Shown here piece by piece: positions 1 to 6,311 of a DNA stretch of 18,538 nt. This stretch comes from Parvibaculum sp040882025 (GTDB taxonomy: Bacteria; Pseudomonadota; Alphaproteobacteria; Parvibaculales; Parvibaculaceae). Positions within the stretch are counted from its first letter, which is position 1; each line of letters opens with the position of its first letter. The notes beneath the pieces are model-generated. The model saw only the letters and a program-made list of their open reading frames with translations, had not been told where the DNA came from and made no database searches. The DNA lies in the NCBI RefSeq assembly GCF_040882025.1, contig NZ_JBBECC010000146.1, positions 1-18,538 of the forward strand, in the 5' to 3' direction. A program made the translations under genes and the position numbers.

Positions 1-366
1 GGCGTCGCCAAGGGGCCGGAGCGCGACGCGGGCCGCGAACGCTTCTTCATGGCAGGCCGCCGCGATTTCATGCTGGAACCACGCAATCCGGTTCTGTACT
101 ACCTGCAACGGTTGCGCGACGAAGCGCACCGCTTCGCCATCGGCAGCCATCGGGCACGACGCTCGAAGGCAATCGGCGTCAATCCGCTCGATGAAGTGCC
201 TGGCGTCGGTCCGGGACGCAAACGGGCGCTGCTGAAGCATTTCGGATCGGCGCGCGCCGTGGCCCGCGCCGGCCTCACCGATCTCGAGTCGGTGGAAGGA
301 ATCAGCACCAAAGTGGCACGGGCTGTCTACGATCATTTTCACGGGAATCCAGACGGGGCGACTTGA
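1..366 (+). CDS. uvrC: UvrABC excision nuclease subunit C, C-terminal end (5' cut by window)
   Basis: The reading frame is open from base 1, so this is the tail of a gene that starts before the window. The visible 121 residues carry the UvrC C-terminal signature: a GVAKGPERDAGRERFF stretch, then YYLQRLRDEAHRFAI, then tandem helix-hairpin-helix motifs (NPLDEVPGVGPGRKRALLKHF followed by the SVEGISTKVARAVYDHF half). In the family this region includes the end of the RNase H-like nuclease domain, which makes the 5' incision, and the (HhH)2 domain, which binds the repair bubble. UvrC acts with UvrA and UvrB in nucleotide excision repair in the cytoplasm. The C-terminus looks complete. pgsA follows 72 bp downstream on the same strand, the usual alphaproteobacterial arrangement. 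The family identity is secure; the N-terminal GIY-YIG domain cannot be seen. Confidence 0.95.
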   Translation, partial: GVAKGPERDAGRERFFMAGRRDFMLEPRNPVLYYLQRLRDEAHRFAIGSHRARRSKAIGVNPLDEVPGVGPGRKRALLKHFGSARAVARAGLTDLESVEGISTKVARAVYDHFHGNPDGAT

Positions 367-438
367 TAATTCGGCGTCCGCTCGCGACATTTGCCATGGG
401 GATGCTAGACTGCCTGTTCCACGAAGCACGGACCCCAA

Positions 439-1062
439 ATGGCGACCAACCTTCCGAATCTCCTTACATACTTCCGCATCGCACTGGTGCCGGCGGTGGT
501 TGTCTGTTTCTACATACCAGGCGACGCCGGCCGCTGGACTGCGCTGACGTTCTTCATCGTCGCCGGTGCAACCGACTTCTTCGACGGCTATCTGGCCCGC
601 GCGTGGGAGCAGCAATCGAACCTCGGCCGGATGCTCGATCCCATCGCCGACAAGCTGCTGGTCGCTGTCGTGCTGATTGCGCTGACGTGGCAGGATGTCA
701 TTGCAGGCTTTTCGCTCTGGGCCGCGATCATCATTCTCTGTCGCGAAATTCTGGTTTCCGGCCTCCGCGAGTTTCTGGCCGAACTGCGTGTGAGCGTGCC
801 CGTCACGCAGCTTGCGAAATGGAAAACGGCGATCCAGATGGTTGCGCTCGGCTTCCTGCTGGCGGGCCCGGCGGCGGACAAGATTGTTCCCGGCGTCACC
901 GAAATGGGCATCACCCTGCTCTGGGCGGCGGCCATCCTGACGCTCTACACAGGCATCGACTATTTTCGCGCCGGTATTCACCACCTGACGGATGAAACGC
1001 CGAAACGGCATGAGCCGCCGGCAGCCGCCAAACCAGTCACGGAACAGGATGGACGGGCGTGA
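439..1062 (+). CDS. pgsA: CDP-diacylglycerol--glycerol-3-phosphate 3-phosphatidyltransferase
   Basis: Integral membrane enzyme of 207 residues that moves a phosphatidyl group from CDP-diacylglycerol to glycerol-3-phosphate, the committed step to phosphatidylglycerol and cardiolipin. The complete CDP-alcohol phosphatidyltransferase motif is present: D46, D49-G50, A53-R54, then eight residues to G63, D67 and D71. These aspartates hold the catalytic metal ions in the family. Several hydrophobic segments fit a multi-pass inner-membrane protein, and the start MATNLPNLLTYFRI is typical of PgsA. The last 25 residues are a polar, proline- and alanine-rich tail. The gene ends in a GTGA overlap with moaD, so translation of the two is probably coupled. 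The ribosome binding site upstream is weak. Other CDP-alcohol transferases such as cardiolipin synthase are less likely, given the length and the uvrC-pgsA-moaD order. Confidence 0.95.
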   Translation: MATNLPNLLTYFRIALVPAVVVCFYIPGDAGRWTALTFFIVAGATDFFDGYLARAWEQQSNLGRMLDPIADKLLVAVVLIALTWQDVIAGFSLWAAIIILCREILVSGLREFLAELRVSVPVTQLAKWKTAIQMVALGFLLAGPAADKIVPGVTEMGITLLWAAAILTLYTGIDYFRAGIHHLTDETPKRHEPPAAAKPVTEQDGRA

Positions 1063-1310
1063 AGCTCCTCTATTTCGCATGGGTGAAGCAGAAGGCCGGA
1101 ACGGCCGAGGAAGACGTCGTGCCGCCTGCCGATATTCGCGACGTCAACGGCCTCATTACCTGGCTGAAGACACGTGGCGACCGGTATGAAGCGGCTTTCG
1201 CCGACCTCGATATCATCCGCTGCGCAGTCGACCAGGAACATGGCGATCTCAACACCCCGATTGCGGGCGCAATGGAAATCGCCTTCTTCCCGCCGGTGAC
1301 GGGCGGTTGA
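1059..1310 (+). CDS. moaD: Molybdopterin synthase small (sulfur-carrier) subunit MoaD
   Basis: An 83-residue ubiquitin-like protein ending in the exposed GG tail (PPVTGG) that is adenylated and converted to a thiocarboxylate in this family. It delivers sulfur to precursor Z (cPMP) within the MoaD2-MoaE2 molybdopterin synthase, an early step of molybdenum cofactor synthesis in the cytoplasm. The N-terminal strand MKLLYFAWVKQKAG and the family-typical length support the call. The start is GTG and shares bases with the pgsA stop (GTGA); there is room for no other start in this frame. The partner moaE begins four bases after the stop. No other molybdenum cofactor gene is visible in the window. 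Confidence 0.95.
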   Translation: MKLLYFAWVKQKAGTAEEDVVPPADIRDVNGLITWLKTRGDRYEAAFADLDIIRCAVDQEHGDLNTPIAGAMEIAFFPPVTGG

Positions 1311-1314
1311 GATC

Positions 1315-1767
1315 ATGATCCGCGTACAGGCCGAGGATTTCGATGTCGGCGCCGAAGTGGCGGCATTGACCCGGGGCCGCACCGATATCGGCGCGGTCGT
1401 GACCTTCTCGGGTCTCGTTCGCGATGTAAGCGGCGACCAGGCAGTGACGTCGATGCAGCTCGAACACTATCCCGGCATGACGGAAAAAGAACTTGCGCGC
1501 ATTGAAGCCGAAGCCCATGCGCGCTGGCCGCTACAGGCGACGCTGATCGTCCACCGCGTCGGCGAACTGAAACCGGGCGACAATATCGTCCTTGTCGTCA
1601 CGGCCTCTGCCCATCGCGAGGCCGCCTTCGAGGCCGCAACATTTTTGATGGACTACCTGAAAACCCGCGCCCCCTTCTGGAAGCGCGAGGAGGGACAAGG
1701 CGAGGCTCGCTGGGTCGATGCGCGCGAGAATGACGGCAAGGCGGCAGCGCGGTGGAAGCACCGCTAG
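1315..1767 (+). CDS. moaE: Molybdopterin synthase catalytic subunit MoaE
   Basis: A 150-residue protein with the MoaE fold signatures: FSGLVRD near residues 31-37, LEHYPGM at 49-55, VHRVGEL at 79-85, and the basic active-site stretch with K116 and K123 (LKTRAPFWKREE). Those lysines line up with K119 and K126 of the E. coli enzyme. MoaE binds cPMP and uses the thiocarboxylated C-terminus of MoaD to add the dithiolene sulfurs of molybdopterin. The gene starts four bases after moaD, so the two subunits are presumably made together from a uvrC/pgsA-linked transcript. The downstream gap of 84 bp carries the promoter region of the next gene, and I see no strong terminator for this operon. Confidence 0.96.
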   Translation: MIRVQAEDFDVGAEVAALTRGRTDIGAVVTFSGLVRDVSGDQAVTSMQLEHYPGMTEKELARIEAEAHARWPLQATLIVHRVGELKPGDNIVLVVTASAHREAAFEAATFLMDYLKTRAPFWKREEGQGEARWVDARENDGKAAARWKHR

Positions 1768-1812
1768 ATGGCTTTCGCGAAAATGAGTCGTTTTCTGTAC
1801 TCAAAAAATATA

Positions 1813-1824
1813 TAGACTGGTCTA
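1813..1824. promoter_or_regulatory. Candidate operator upstream of the thioesterase gene
   Basis: TAGAC-TG-GTCTA is an inverted repeat with perfect 5-bp arms, set in an AT-rich patch (1801-1843) that contrasts with the GC-rich surroundings and contains TATATA, a possible -10 element, overlapping its left edge. It lies 27 bp before the ATG at 1852. Compact palindromes of this shape are common targets of TetR-family repressors. Which regulator binds it, if any, cannot be told from the sequence. Confidence 0.4.
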
Positions 1825-1851
1825 AATCAAAATAATCGAGAGATCATCGCC

Positions 1852-2292
1852 ATGATTGATTCCAGTCCCGACGCCGAAACTGCCATCGCCCCAGCTGAGG
1901 GTTTCGCCCGCCATTACCGGCGAAGCCCGCTCACCGACCCTTGGGAGCCGCTCTATTCACGGAACGCAGGCGACGCCGTTTTCATCGGTCTCCACCTCGC
2001 CGCTCCGCACACAAACTCACGTGGCTTCGCGCATGGTGGGCTGATCTCCGCTCTGGCCGACAACGCCATGGGGCTTTCTTGTGGCCTGAAGCTCGAAAAC
2101 GCCGCCGGGCTGGTGACGGTCGGCCTCACGGTCGATTTTCTGAGTACGGCGCGGATCGGACAGTGGCTCGAGGTGCGGCCTGAAGTCGTGAAAACCGGAT
2201 CGTCTCTTTGTTTCGGACAATGCCTGGTCACGGCCGACGGGAAACCCTGCGCGCGGGCGAACGGCACATTCAGCGTTGTGAAACGCCGGTAG
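1852..2292 (+). CDS. PaaI-type hotdog-fold thioesterase family protein
   Basis: A 146-residue protein with the 4HBT/PaaI hallmark HGG at residues 61-63 (RGFAHGGLISALADNAMGLSC), with D70 at the position that in related thioesterases is the catalytic or helix-capping acidic residue. Hotdog thioesterases hydrolyse acyl-CoA thioesters. The family is broad and the acyl substrate cannot be predicted. The first 20 residues look unstructured, and the core begins near FARHYRRSPLTDPWEPLY. The upstream AT-rich gap holds a possible promoter and a small palindrome, so the gene probably has its own control rather than being read with moaE. It converges on ilvE across a palindromic terminator. Confidence 0.85.
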   Translation: MIDSSPDAETAIAPAEGFARHYRRSPLTDPWEPLYSRNAGDAVFIGLHLAAPHTNSRGFAHGGLISALADNAMGLSCGLKLENAAGLVTVGLTVDFLSTARIGQWLEVRPEVVKTGSSLCFGQCLVTADGKPCARANGTFSVVKRR

Positions 2293-2301
2293 ATATGGAT
2301 T

Positions 2302-2325
2302 AAGGGCGGCCCATGGGCCGCCCTT
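2302..2325. terminator. Perfect 24-bp palindrome, bidirectional terminator between convergent genes
   Basis: The sequence is AAGGGCGGCCCA followed by its exact reverse complement. It lies 9 bp after the thioesterase stop and 21 bp after the ilvE stop on the other strand. The strongly GC-rich stem is flanked by A on one side and T on the other (TTTC on the plus strand, CTTAA on the minus), so a hairpin with a short weak T tract would form in either direction. The T tract is short, so termination strength is uncertain. Confidence 0.7.
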
Positions 2326-2346
2326 TCAAATCGACAGCGAACGCTA

Positions 2347-3246
2347 TCAGGCTGTCGCAACCTTCGCGGCGACCTTGGGATTGACGGCCGCCATGTAGTC
2401 CTCGAATAGCGTCGCGGAGATGATCCCCGGCGTAAAGCGATGCGGACCGATTTCGCCGACCGGTGTCACTTCGGCGGCCGTGCCGGTGATGAAGCATTCC
2501 GAGAAGCCTGGAAGCTCGTCGGGCATGATGTGCCGTTCGACAATCTCGTAGCCGCGTGCCTTGGCAAGCGCGATCACCGTCTGCCGCGTAATGCCGTCGA
2601 GGAAACAATCGGGTGTTGGCGTGTGAATGACGCCGTCCTTGACGAAGAAGATGTTTGCACCGGTCGCCTCCGCGACATAGCCGCGATAGTCGTACATCAA
2701 CGCGTCTGCATAGCCCTTGTTCTCGGCCGCATGCTTGGAGATCGTGCAGATCATGTAGAGGCCGGCCGCTTTGGCCATTGATGGCGCCGTTTCCGGCGAC
2801 GGACGCTTGTATTTCGCAATGTCGAGACGAATGCCCACCTTGCGTTGCTCCGGATCGAAATAGGACGGCCATTCCCACGCCGCGACGGCAAAATTGATGC
2901 GGTTCTTCTGGGCACTGACACCCATCATCTCGCTGCCGCGCCACGCAACCGGCCTGATATAGCCGTCAACCAGCTTCTGCGCGCCGAGCGCCATGCGGCA
3001 GGCCTCGTCGATCTCTTCGACCGAGTAGGGAATTTCGAATCCGAGAATCCCGGCCGATTTGATCAGGCGTTCGGAATGTTCGCGCAGCTTGAAAATTTCA
3101 CCGCCATAAGCACGGCAACCTTCGAATACGCTGCTCGCATAATGCAGGCCGTGGGTCAGCACATGCACTTTTGCATCCGCCCAAGGAACGAGTTCGCCGT
3201 TGAACCAGATGAAACCGTCGCGTTTGTCGAAAGGAATATCTGCCAT
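2347..3246 (-). CDS. ilvE: Branched-chain amino acid aminotransferase
   Basis: A 299-residue class IV PLP-dependent aminotransferase that interconverts leucine, isoleucine and valine with their 2-oxo acids, using glutamate/2-oxoglutarate. The start MADIPFDKRDGFIWFNGELVPW is family-typical. The predicted PLP lysine is K159 in SMAKAAGLY, and the cofactor-binding EATGANIFFVKDG and DGITRQTVIALA motifs follow. The frame stays open 65 codons further upstream, but that extension is arginine-rich and unlike any aminotransferase. The ATG at 3246 has an AGGAAG ribosome binding site seven bases away (3254-3259), so I chose it. The gene is divergent from a MarR regulator with a 229-bp gap. The leader shows no run of Ile, Leu or Val codons, so classical attenuation is not evident. 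D-amino-acid transaminase or ADC lyase are relatives in the same fold class but fit the motifs less well. Confidence 0.93.
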   Translation of the reverse strand: MADIPFDKRDGFIWFNGELVPWADAKVHVLTHGLHYASSVFEGCRAYGGEIFKLREHSERLIKSAGILGFEIPYSVEEIDEACRMALGAQKLVDGYIRPVAWRGSEMMGVSAQKNRINFAVAAWEWPSYFDPEQRKVGIRLDIAKYKRPSPETAPSMAKAAGLYMICTISKHAAENKGYADALMYDYRGYVAEATGANIFFVKDGVIHTPTPDCFLDGITRQTVIALAKARGYEIVERHIMPDELPGFSECFITGTAAEVTPVGEIGPHRFTPGIISATLFEDYMAAVNPKVAAKVATA

Positions 3247-3367
3247 CGCCTGACTTCCTGGTGTTTCCGCATCACGGGCTCTCGCCGTTGTCGGCCGTCG
3301 CCCTGTCCCGCTTCCGCGGTCCCGACTCCCGGGATTTGCCGGAAACAGATTTACGCTGCAATCGTCT

Positions 3368-3373
3368 ATTATA
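3368..3373 (-). promoter_or_regulatory. Possible -10 box for ilvE
   Basis: The minus strand reads TATAAT here, a perfect match to the sigma-70 -10 hexamer, about 120 bases before the ilvE start codon. No convincing -35 box sits 16-18 bases upstream. A second option is the consensus TTGACA on the minus strand at 3455-3460 inside the MarR-type operator, paired with a weak -10. Either would give a long leader. Confidence 0.35.
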
Positions 3374-3452
3374 GTGGTGAGAAGATTCGACGCTTCCGAC
3401 CGTGACCTATTCTGTCCCAAGCAGTCGGCAAGAGGTAGCATTCTGGAAAAAA

Positions 3453-3473
3453 TATGTCAACATGGCTGACATA
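3453..3473. promoter_or_regulatory. Inverted-repeat operator at the marR start, likely autoregulatory
   Basis: TATGTCA and TGACATA form perfect 7-bp arms separated by a 7-bp spacer. The repeat ends two bases before the ATG at 3476, so a bound protein would block the start region of the regulator gene itself. On the minus strand the site contains TTGACA (3455-3460), a consensus -35 that would point toward ilvE. MarR repressors usually bind palindromes of about this size in their own promoter, and a second copy occurs at 6229-6249. Binding by the adjacent MarR protein is an inference. Confidence 0.65.
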
Positions 3474-3475
3474 AA

Positions 3476-4030
3476 ATGGTGGTGATCGGCAAACCCATGG
3501 GAAAAACCCGGACAAAGCCTGAGCATATTCCGGAACGCACCGTGCCGCCTGCGGCCGGGGGAAGCTCCGCCGATCACTTGACCGAAGCGATCGAACTGCT
3601 TTTTTTCGCCTATCGCGATTTTATCAGCGACCCCGATGAAATCCTGATCGAATACGGATTTGGTCGCGCCCATCACCGCGTGGTTCATTTCGTGGGCCGC
3701 CATCCGGGCATTACCGTGGCCGAACTGCTGGACATTTTGCGCATCACCAAGCAGAGCCTCGCCCGGGTGCTGAAACAGCTGATCGACCGAGGCTTCATTG
3801 AGCAGGAAACAGGCAAGCAGGATCGCCGCCAGCGAATGCTCTTCCTGACCGCGACGGGCCGGGAGCTCGACCAGCGTCTGGCAGCGCCGCAGCGCGCACG
3901 TGTCGCCGGTGCGCTGGCAAAAGCCGGTCCTGGCGCAGACAGCGCATGGCGTGCCGTTCTGTTGGCGTTGGTGAATGAGGAACACCGGCCGGAAGTCGAA
4001 TCCCTGATCGCGAAAACATCCGCAGGCTGA
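3476..4030 (+). CDS. MarR-family transcriptional regulator (PetP-like)
   Basis: A 184-residue protein with a MarR winged helix-turn-helix at about residues 60-130: HHRVVHFVGRHPGITVAELLDILRITKQSLARVLKQLIDRGFIEQE, followed by the basic wing KQDRRQRMLFLTATGRELD. The helices on either side provide the dimer interface in this family. The first 30 residues look disordered. The annotated ATG has no ribosome binding site because the operator lies directly against it. Translation could be leaderless or begin at the in-frame GTGs at 3479 and 3482 or the ATG at 3497. The response regulator and kinase genes follow 26 bp downstream. The MarR-plus-OmpR-type order recalls petP-petR of Rhodobacter, an inference from context. 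The ligand and full set of targets are unknown. Confidence 0.85.
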   Translation: MVVIGKPMGKTRTKPEHIPERTVPPAAGGSSADHLTEAIELLFFAYRDFISDPDEILIEYGFGRAHHRVVHFVGRHPGITVAELLDILRITKQSLARVLKQLIDRGFIEQETGKQDRRQRMLFLTATGRELDQRLAAPQRARVAGALAKAGPGADSAWRAVLLALVNEEHRPEVESLIAKTSAG

Positions 4031-4056
4031 GCGGAAACCACCGGGAAGGCTCACAG

Positions 4057-4788
4057 GTGACGGCGGACACGACGACAGGTACCCAGACAAGGACGGCCGA
4101 CAAGTCGGGGCCTTCCGACGACGCACCGCATATTCTGGTCGTCGACGACGATCGCCGTATTCGCGAGTTGCTGAAACGCTACCTTTCCGACAACGGCTAT
4201 CGTGTGACCGCAGCCGAGAACGCTGCCGAGGCGCGGGCACGGCTTGCAGGACTGTCTTTCGACTTGCTTGTGCTCGACGTGATGATGCCCGGTGAAAGCG
4301 GCCTCGACCTGACCCGCGACCTTCGCCGCAACTCGACAGTACCGATCCTGATGCTGACAGCGCGCGGCGAGGCCAGCGATCGTATCGACGGGCTGGAGCG
4401 TGGCGCCGACGATTATCTCGCCAAGCCCTTCGAGCCACGCGAATTATTGCTGCGCATCGGCACGATCCTGCGGCGGGCGCAGGCGCCGGGTGCGGTGCGG
4501 CACGACGAGATTTCTCTGGGGCCATGTCGTTTCAACGTCACGCGCGGCGAGCTTTGGAATGGCGACACGCAAATCCGGCTGACGACACGTGAAATCCAGC
4601 TTCTGCGCCTCTTCGCGGCCAATCCGCGCAAGCCCCTGTCACGCATGGATTTGTGTGACAACGAAGCCGCCGAACGCTCGATCGATGTTCAGATCAACCG
4701 GCTGCGGCGCAAACTCGAGAGCGATCCGCGAAATCCGGTATATCTCCAGACCGTGCGCGGCGAAGGCTACACGCTGATGCCCGACTGA
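4057..4788 (+). CDS. OmpR/PhoB-family response regulator (PetR-like)
   Basis: A 243-residue two-component regulator. The receiver domain (about residues 25-140) has the acidic cluster D30-D32, phosphoacceptor D74 in LVLDVMMPG, the conserved LTA switch threonine and the KPF lysine motif. The C-terminal winged helix (about 145-240) has RLTTREIQLLRLFAANP, then ERSIDVQINRLRRKLE as recognition helix and LQTVRGEGYTLMPD as wing; this resembles OmpR. The segment between PLSR and ERSIDVQ is nine residues, against fifteen in E. coli OmpR, so the transactivation loop is short. The GTG start is supported by GGGAAGG seven bases upstream (4043-4049). The sensor kinase gene follows 11 bp later and is the probable phosphodonor. 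Targets cannot be predicted. Confidence 0.93.
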   Translation: MTADTTTGTQTRTADKSGPSDDAPHILVVDDDRRIRELLKRYLSDNGYRVTAAENAAEARARLAGLSFDLLVLDVMMPGESGLDLTRDLRRNSTVPILMLTARGEASDRIDGLERGADDYLAKPFEPRELLLRIGTILRRAQAPGAVRHDEISLGPCRFNVTRGELWNGDTQIRLTTREIQLLRLFAANPRKPLSRMDLCDNEAAERSIDVQINRLRRKLESDPRNPVYLQTVRGEGYTLMPD

Positions 4789-4799
4789 CGGCGAGAGAC

Positions 4800-6197
4800 A
4801 TGCAAACCGAGGTTCATATGAATGCGCAATCCGGGCGCGCGAGAGCGGCGCCCATGACGTGGCGTCCCTTTCAGATGATAAAGAGATTGATGCCGCGCGG
4901 CCTTTACGGTCGTTCGCTGATCATCATCGTCGCACCGATGGTGCTGCTGCAGTTCGTCGTGACCTATGTTTTCCTGGAACGCCACTGGCAACTCGTGACA
5001 CAGCGATTGTCGGCAAAGACCGTTGCCGAAATCGCGTTGATACTCTCCGAATTCGAGGAAAGTCCAACACCCCAACAAGCTGCCAGGATAGCGGCACGGA
5101 CAAATGCCCATATCGGATTGCCGATCGCATTCCTCGATGGCGAAGTCCTGCCCGAAGCGCCGTCTTCGACGGGCGGCTTGCTCGAGGATTCGCTCAATGA
5201 AGAACTGCGCCTGCGTATCGCGCGGCCTTTCTGGATCAACACTGCACAATATACCGAGTATGTAGACATCCGCATTGCCTACAACGGCGGCGTGATGCGC
5301 ATCCTCACGCCGGCGTCGCATGTGTATGCGTCGAACTCGCATATTTTTCTGGTCTGGATGTTCGGCACATCGGTCGTGCTGATCATCGTGGCGATCGTCT
5401 TCCTGCGGAACCAGATTCGCCCCATCGAGCGTCTCGCCGAAGCCGCGACATCCTTTGGCATGGGACGCGATGTGCCGAGCTACCGGCCGCAAGGTGCTTC
5501 CGAAGTAAGAAGCGCCGCGCAGGCGTTCATCGACATGCGCGCACGCATACGGCGTCAGATCGAGCAGCGCACAGCAATGCTGGCTGGCGTCAGCCACGAC
5601 CTCCGAACGCCACTGACCCGCTTCAAGTTACAACTCGCGATGCTGGGCGACGGCCCTGAAATTGAAGATTTGCGTGCCGACATCGCCGAGATGGAACGTA
5701 TGCTGGACGATTATCTCGAATTTGCGCGTGGACATCAGGGCGAGTCGTCGGAAGAAACGGACCTTGTCGAGCTGATCGAGGAAGTTCGCGCCGACGTGCA
5801 GCGCAAGGGTCACGACCTGCGACTTGATATGCATGGCGATCTCGTGTTGCCGCTCCGGCGCAACGCCTTCAAACGCTGCCTCACCAACATCGTCAACAAT
5901 GCCTGCAAGCACGCGGCAAATGTCTGGGTAACAGCGATCCGCGACACCGACGATGCAGACAGCGGCGGCGGCATCGACATTTTGGTCGACGACGACGGCG
6001 TCGGCATCCCGGAGGACCAACTCGAAGAGGTTTTCCGTCCCTTTTACCGGCTCGACGCGGCGCGCAACCTGGAGGATGGCGGTTCCGGCCTGGGACTTGC
6101 GATTGCTCGCGACATCGCGCGCGGCCATGGCGGTGACATCACGCTGGCTCGAAGCCCGATGGGCGGTTTGCGCGCCATCATTCATGTCCCGGTCTGA
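4800..6197 (+). CDS. Membrane sensor histidine kinase, EnvZ-like
   Basis: A 465-residue kinase, presumed partner of the response regulator encoded just upstream. Domain order: short cytoplasmic N-terminus; first membrane helix about 39-59 (SLIIIVAPMVLLQFVVTYVF); periplasmic sensor of about 120 residues; second membrane helix about 181-202; HAMP linker about 203-255; dimerisation/phosphoacceptor helix with H266 in GVSHDLRTPLTR; then the HATPase domain with the N box (NIVNNACKH, 363-371), G1 (DDDGVGIP, 397-404), F box (FRPFYRLD) and G2 (GGSGLGLA, 427-434). All catalytic motifs look intact. The periplasmic domain has no signature I recognise, so the signal is unknown. A second in-frame ATG at 4818 is an alternative start. 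The gene is followed by a large hairpin containing a second copy of the MarR-type operator. Confidence 0.94.
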   Translation: MQTEVHMNAQSGRARAAPMTWRPFQMIKRLMPRGLYGRSLIIIVAPMVLLQFVVTYVFLERHWQLVTQRLSAKTVAEIALILSEFEESPTPQQAARIAARTNAHIGLPIAFLDGEVLPEAPSSTGGLLEDSLNEELRLRIARPFWINTAQYTEYVDIRIAYNGGVMRILTPASHVYASNSHIFLVWMFGTSVVLIIVAIVFLRNQIRPIERLAEAATSFGMGRDVPSYRPQGASEVRSAAQAFIDMRARIRRQIEQRTAMLAGVSHDLRTPLTRFKLQLAMLGDGPEIEDLRADIAEMERMLDDYLEFARGHQGESSEETDLVELIEEVRADVQRKGHDLRLDMHGDLVLPLRRNAFKRCLTNIVNNACKHAANVWVTAIRDTDDADSGGGIDILVDDDGVGIPEDQLEEVFRPFYRLDAARNLEDGGSGLGLAIARDIARGHGGDITLARSPMGGLRAIIHVPV

Positions 6198-6213
6198 CGT
6201 ATCCGGCCTCATG

Positions 6214-6264
6214 GCATGCAGATTCTAATAGGTCAGCACTATTGACATATTAGAATCTGCATGC
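6214..6264. repeat. 51-nt hairpin with perfect 17-bp arms between kinase and SnoaL-like gene
   Basis: The left arm GCATGCAGATTCTAATA (6214-6230) is exactly complementary to 6248-6264. Inside, after one mismatch, a further 4 bp (GTCA/TGAC) pair, leaving a 7-nt loop. The arms are AT-rich near the loop and no T tract follows, so it is not a standard intrinsic terminator, although an RNA hairpin this strong could stop or protect the kinase transcript's 3' end. The inner part coincides with an operator-like site. Confidence 0.85.
6229..6249. promoter_or_regulatory. Second copy of the MarR-type operator, overlapping a -35 box
   Basis: TAGGTCA, 7 bp, TGACATA: the same arm length and spacing as the perfect repeat at 3453-3473, with one base changed in one arm. 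Comparing plus-strand 6229-6251 with minus-strand 3473-3451, 19 of 23 positions agree, including part of the spacer. TTGACA at 6242-6247 is a consensus -35 facing the SnoaL-like gene, although the -10 that should follow near 6265-6271 is poor. Control of the downstream gene by the same MarR protein is inferred. Confidence 0.6.
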
Positions 6265-6271
6265 ATGGATA

Positions 6272-6283
6272 GTGCGATCGCAC
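6272..6283. repeat. 12-bp palindrome in the SnoaL-like gene leader
   Basis: GTGCGATCGCAC is a perfect palindrome 28 bp before the start codon, just upstream of a run of six A and the ribosome binding site. It is seen directly; a role as operator or short leader hairpin is possible, but nothing else supports one. Confidence 0.4.
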
Positions 6284-6311
6284 CGTAAAAAAGCCATCAG
6301 GAGCGCCGCCA

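Noticed and set aside
1773..1782. Palindrome TTTCGCGAAA after moaE
   Set aside because: It is only 10 bp, with no T tract and no second copy; too short to support a terminator or operator call.
3247..3367. ilvE leader as a possible branched-chain amino acid attenuator, with three spaced CGGGA repeats
   Set aside because: The only short frame from TTG has no run of Ile, Leu or Val codons and no terminator hairpin with a T tract. The CGGGA repeats are short and expected in GC-rich DNA.
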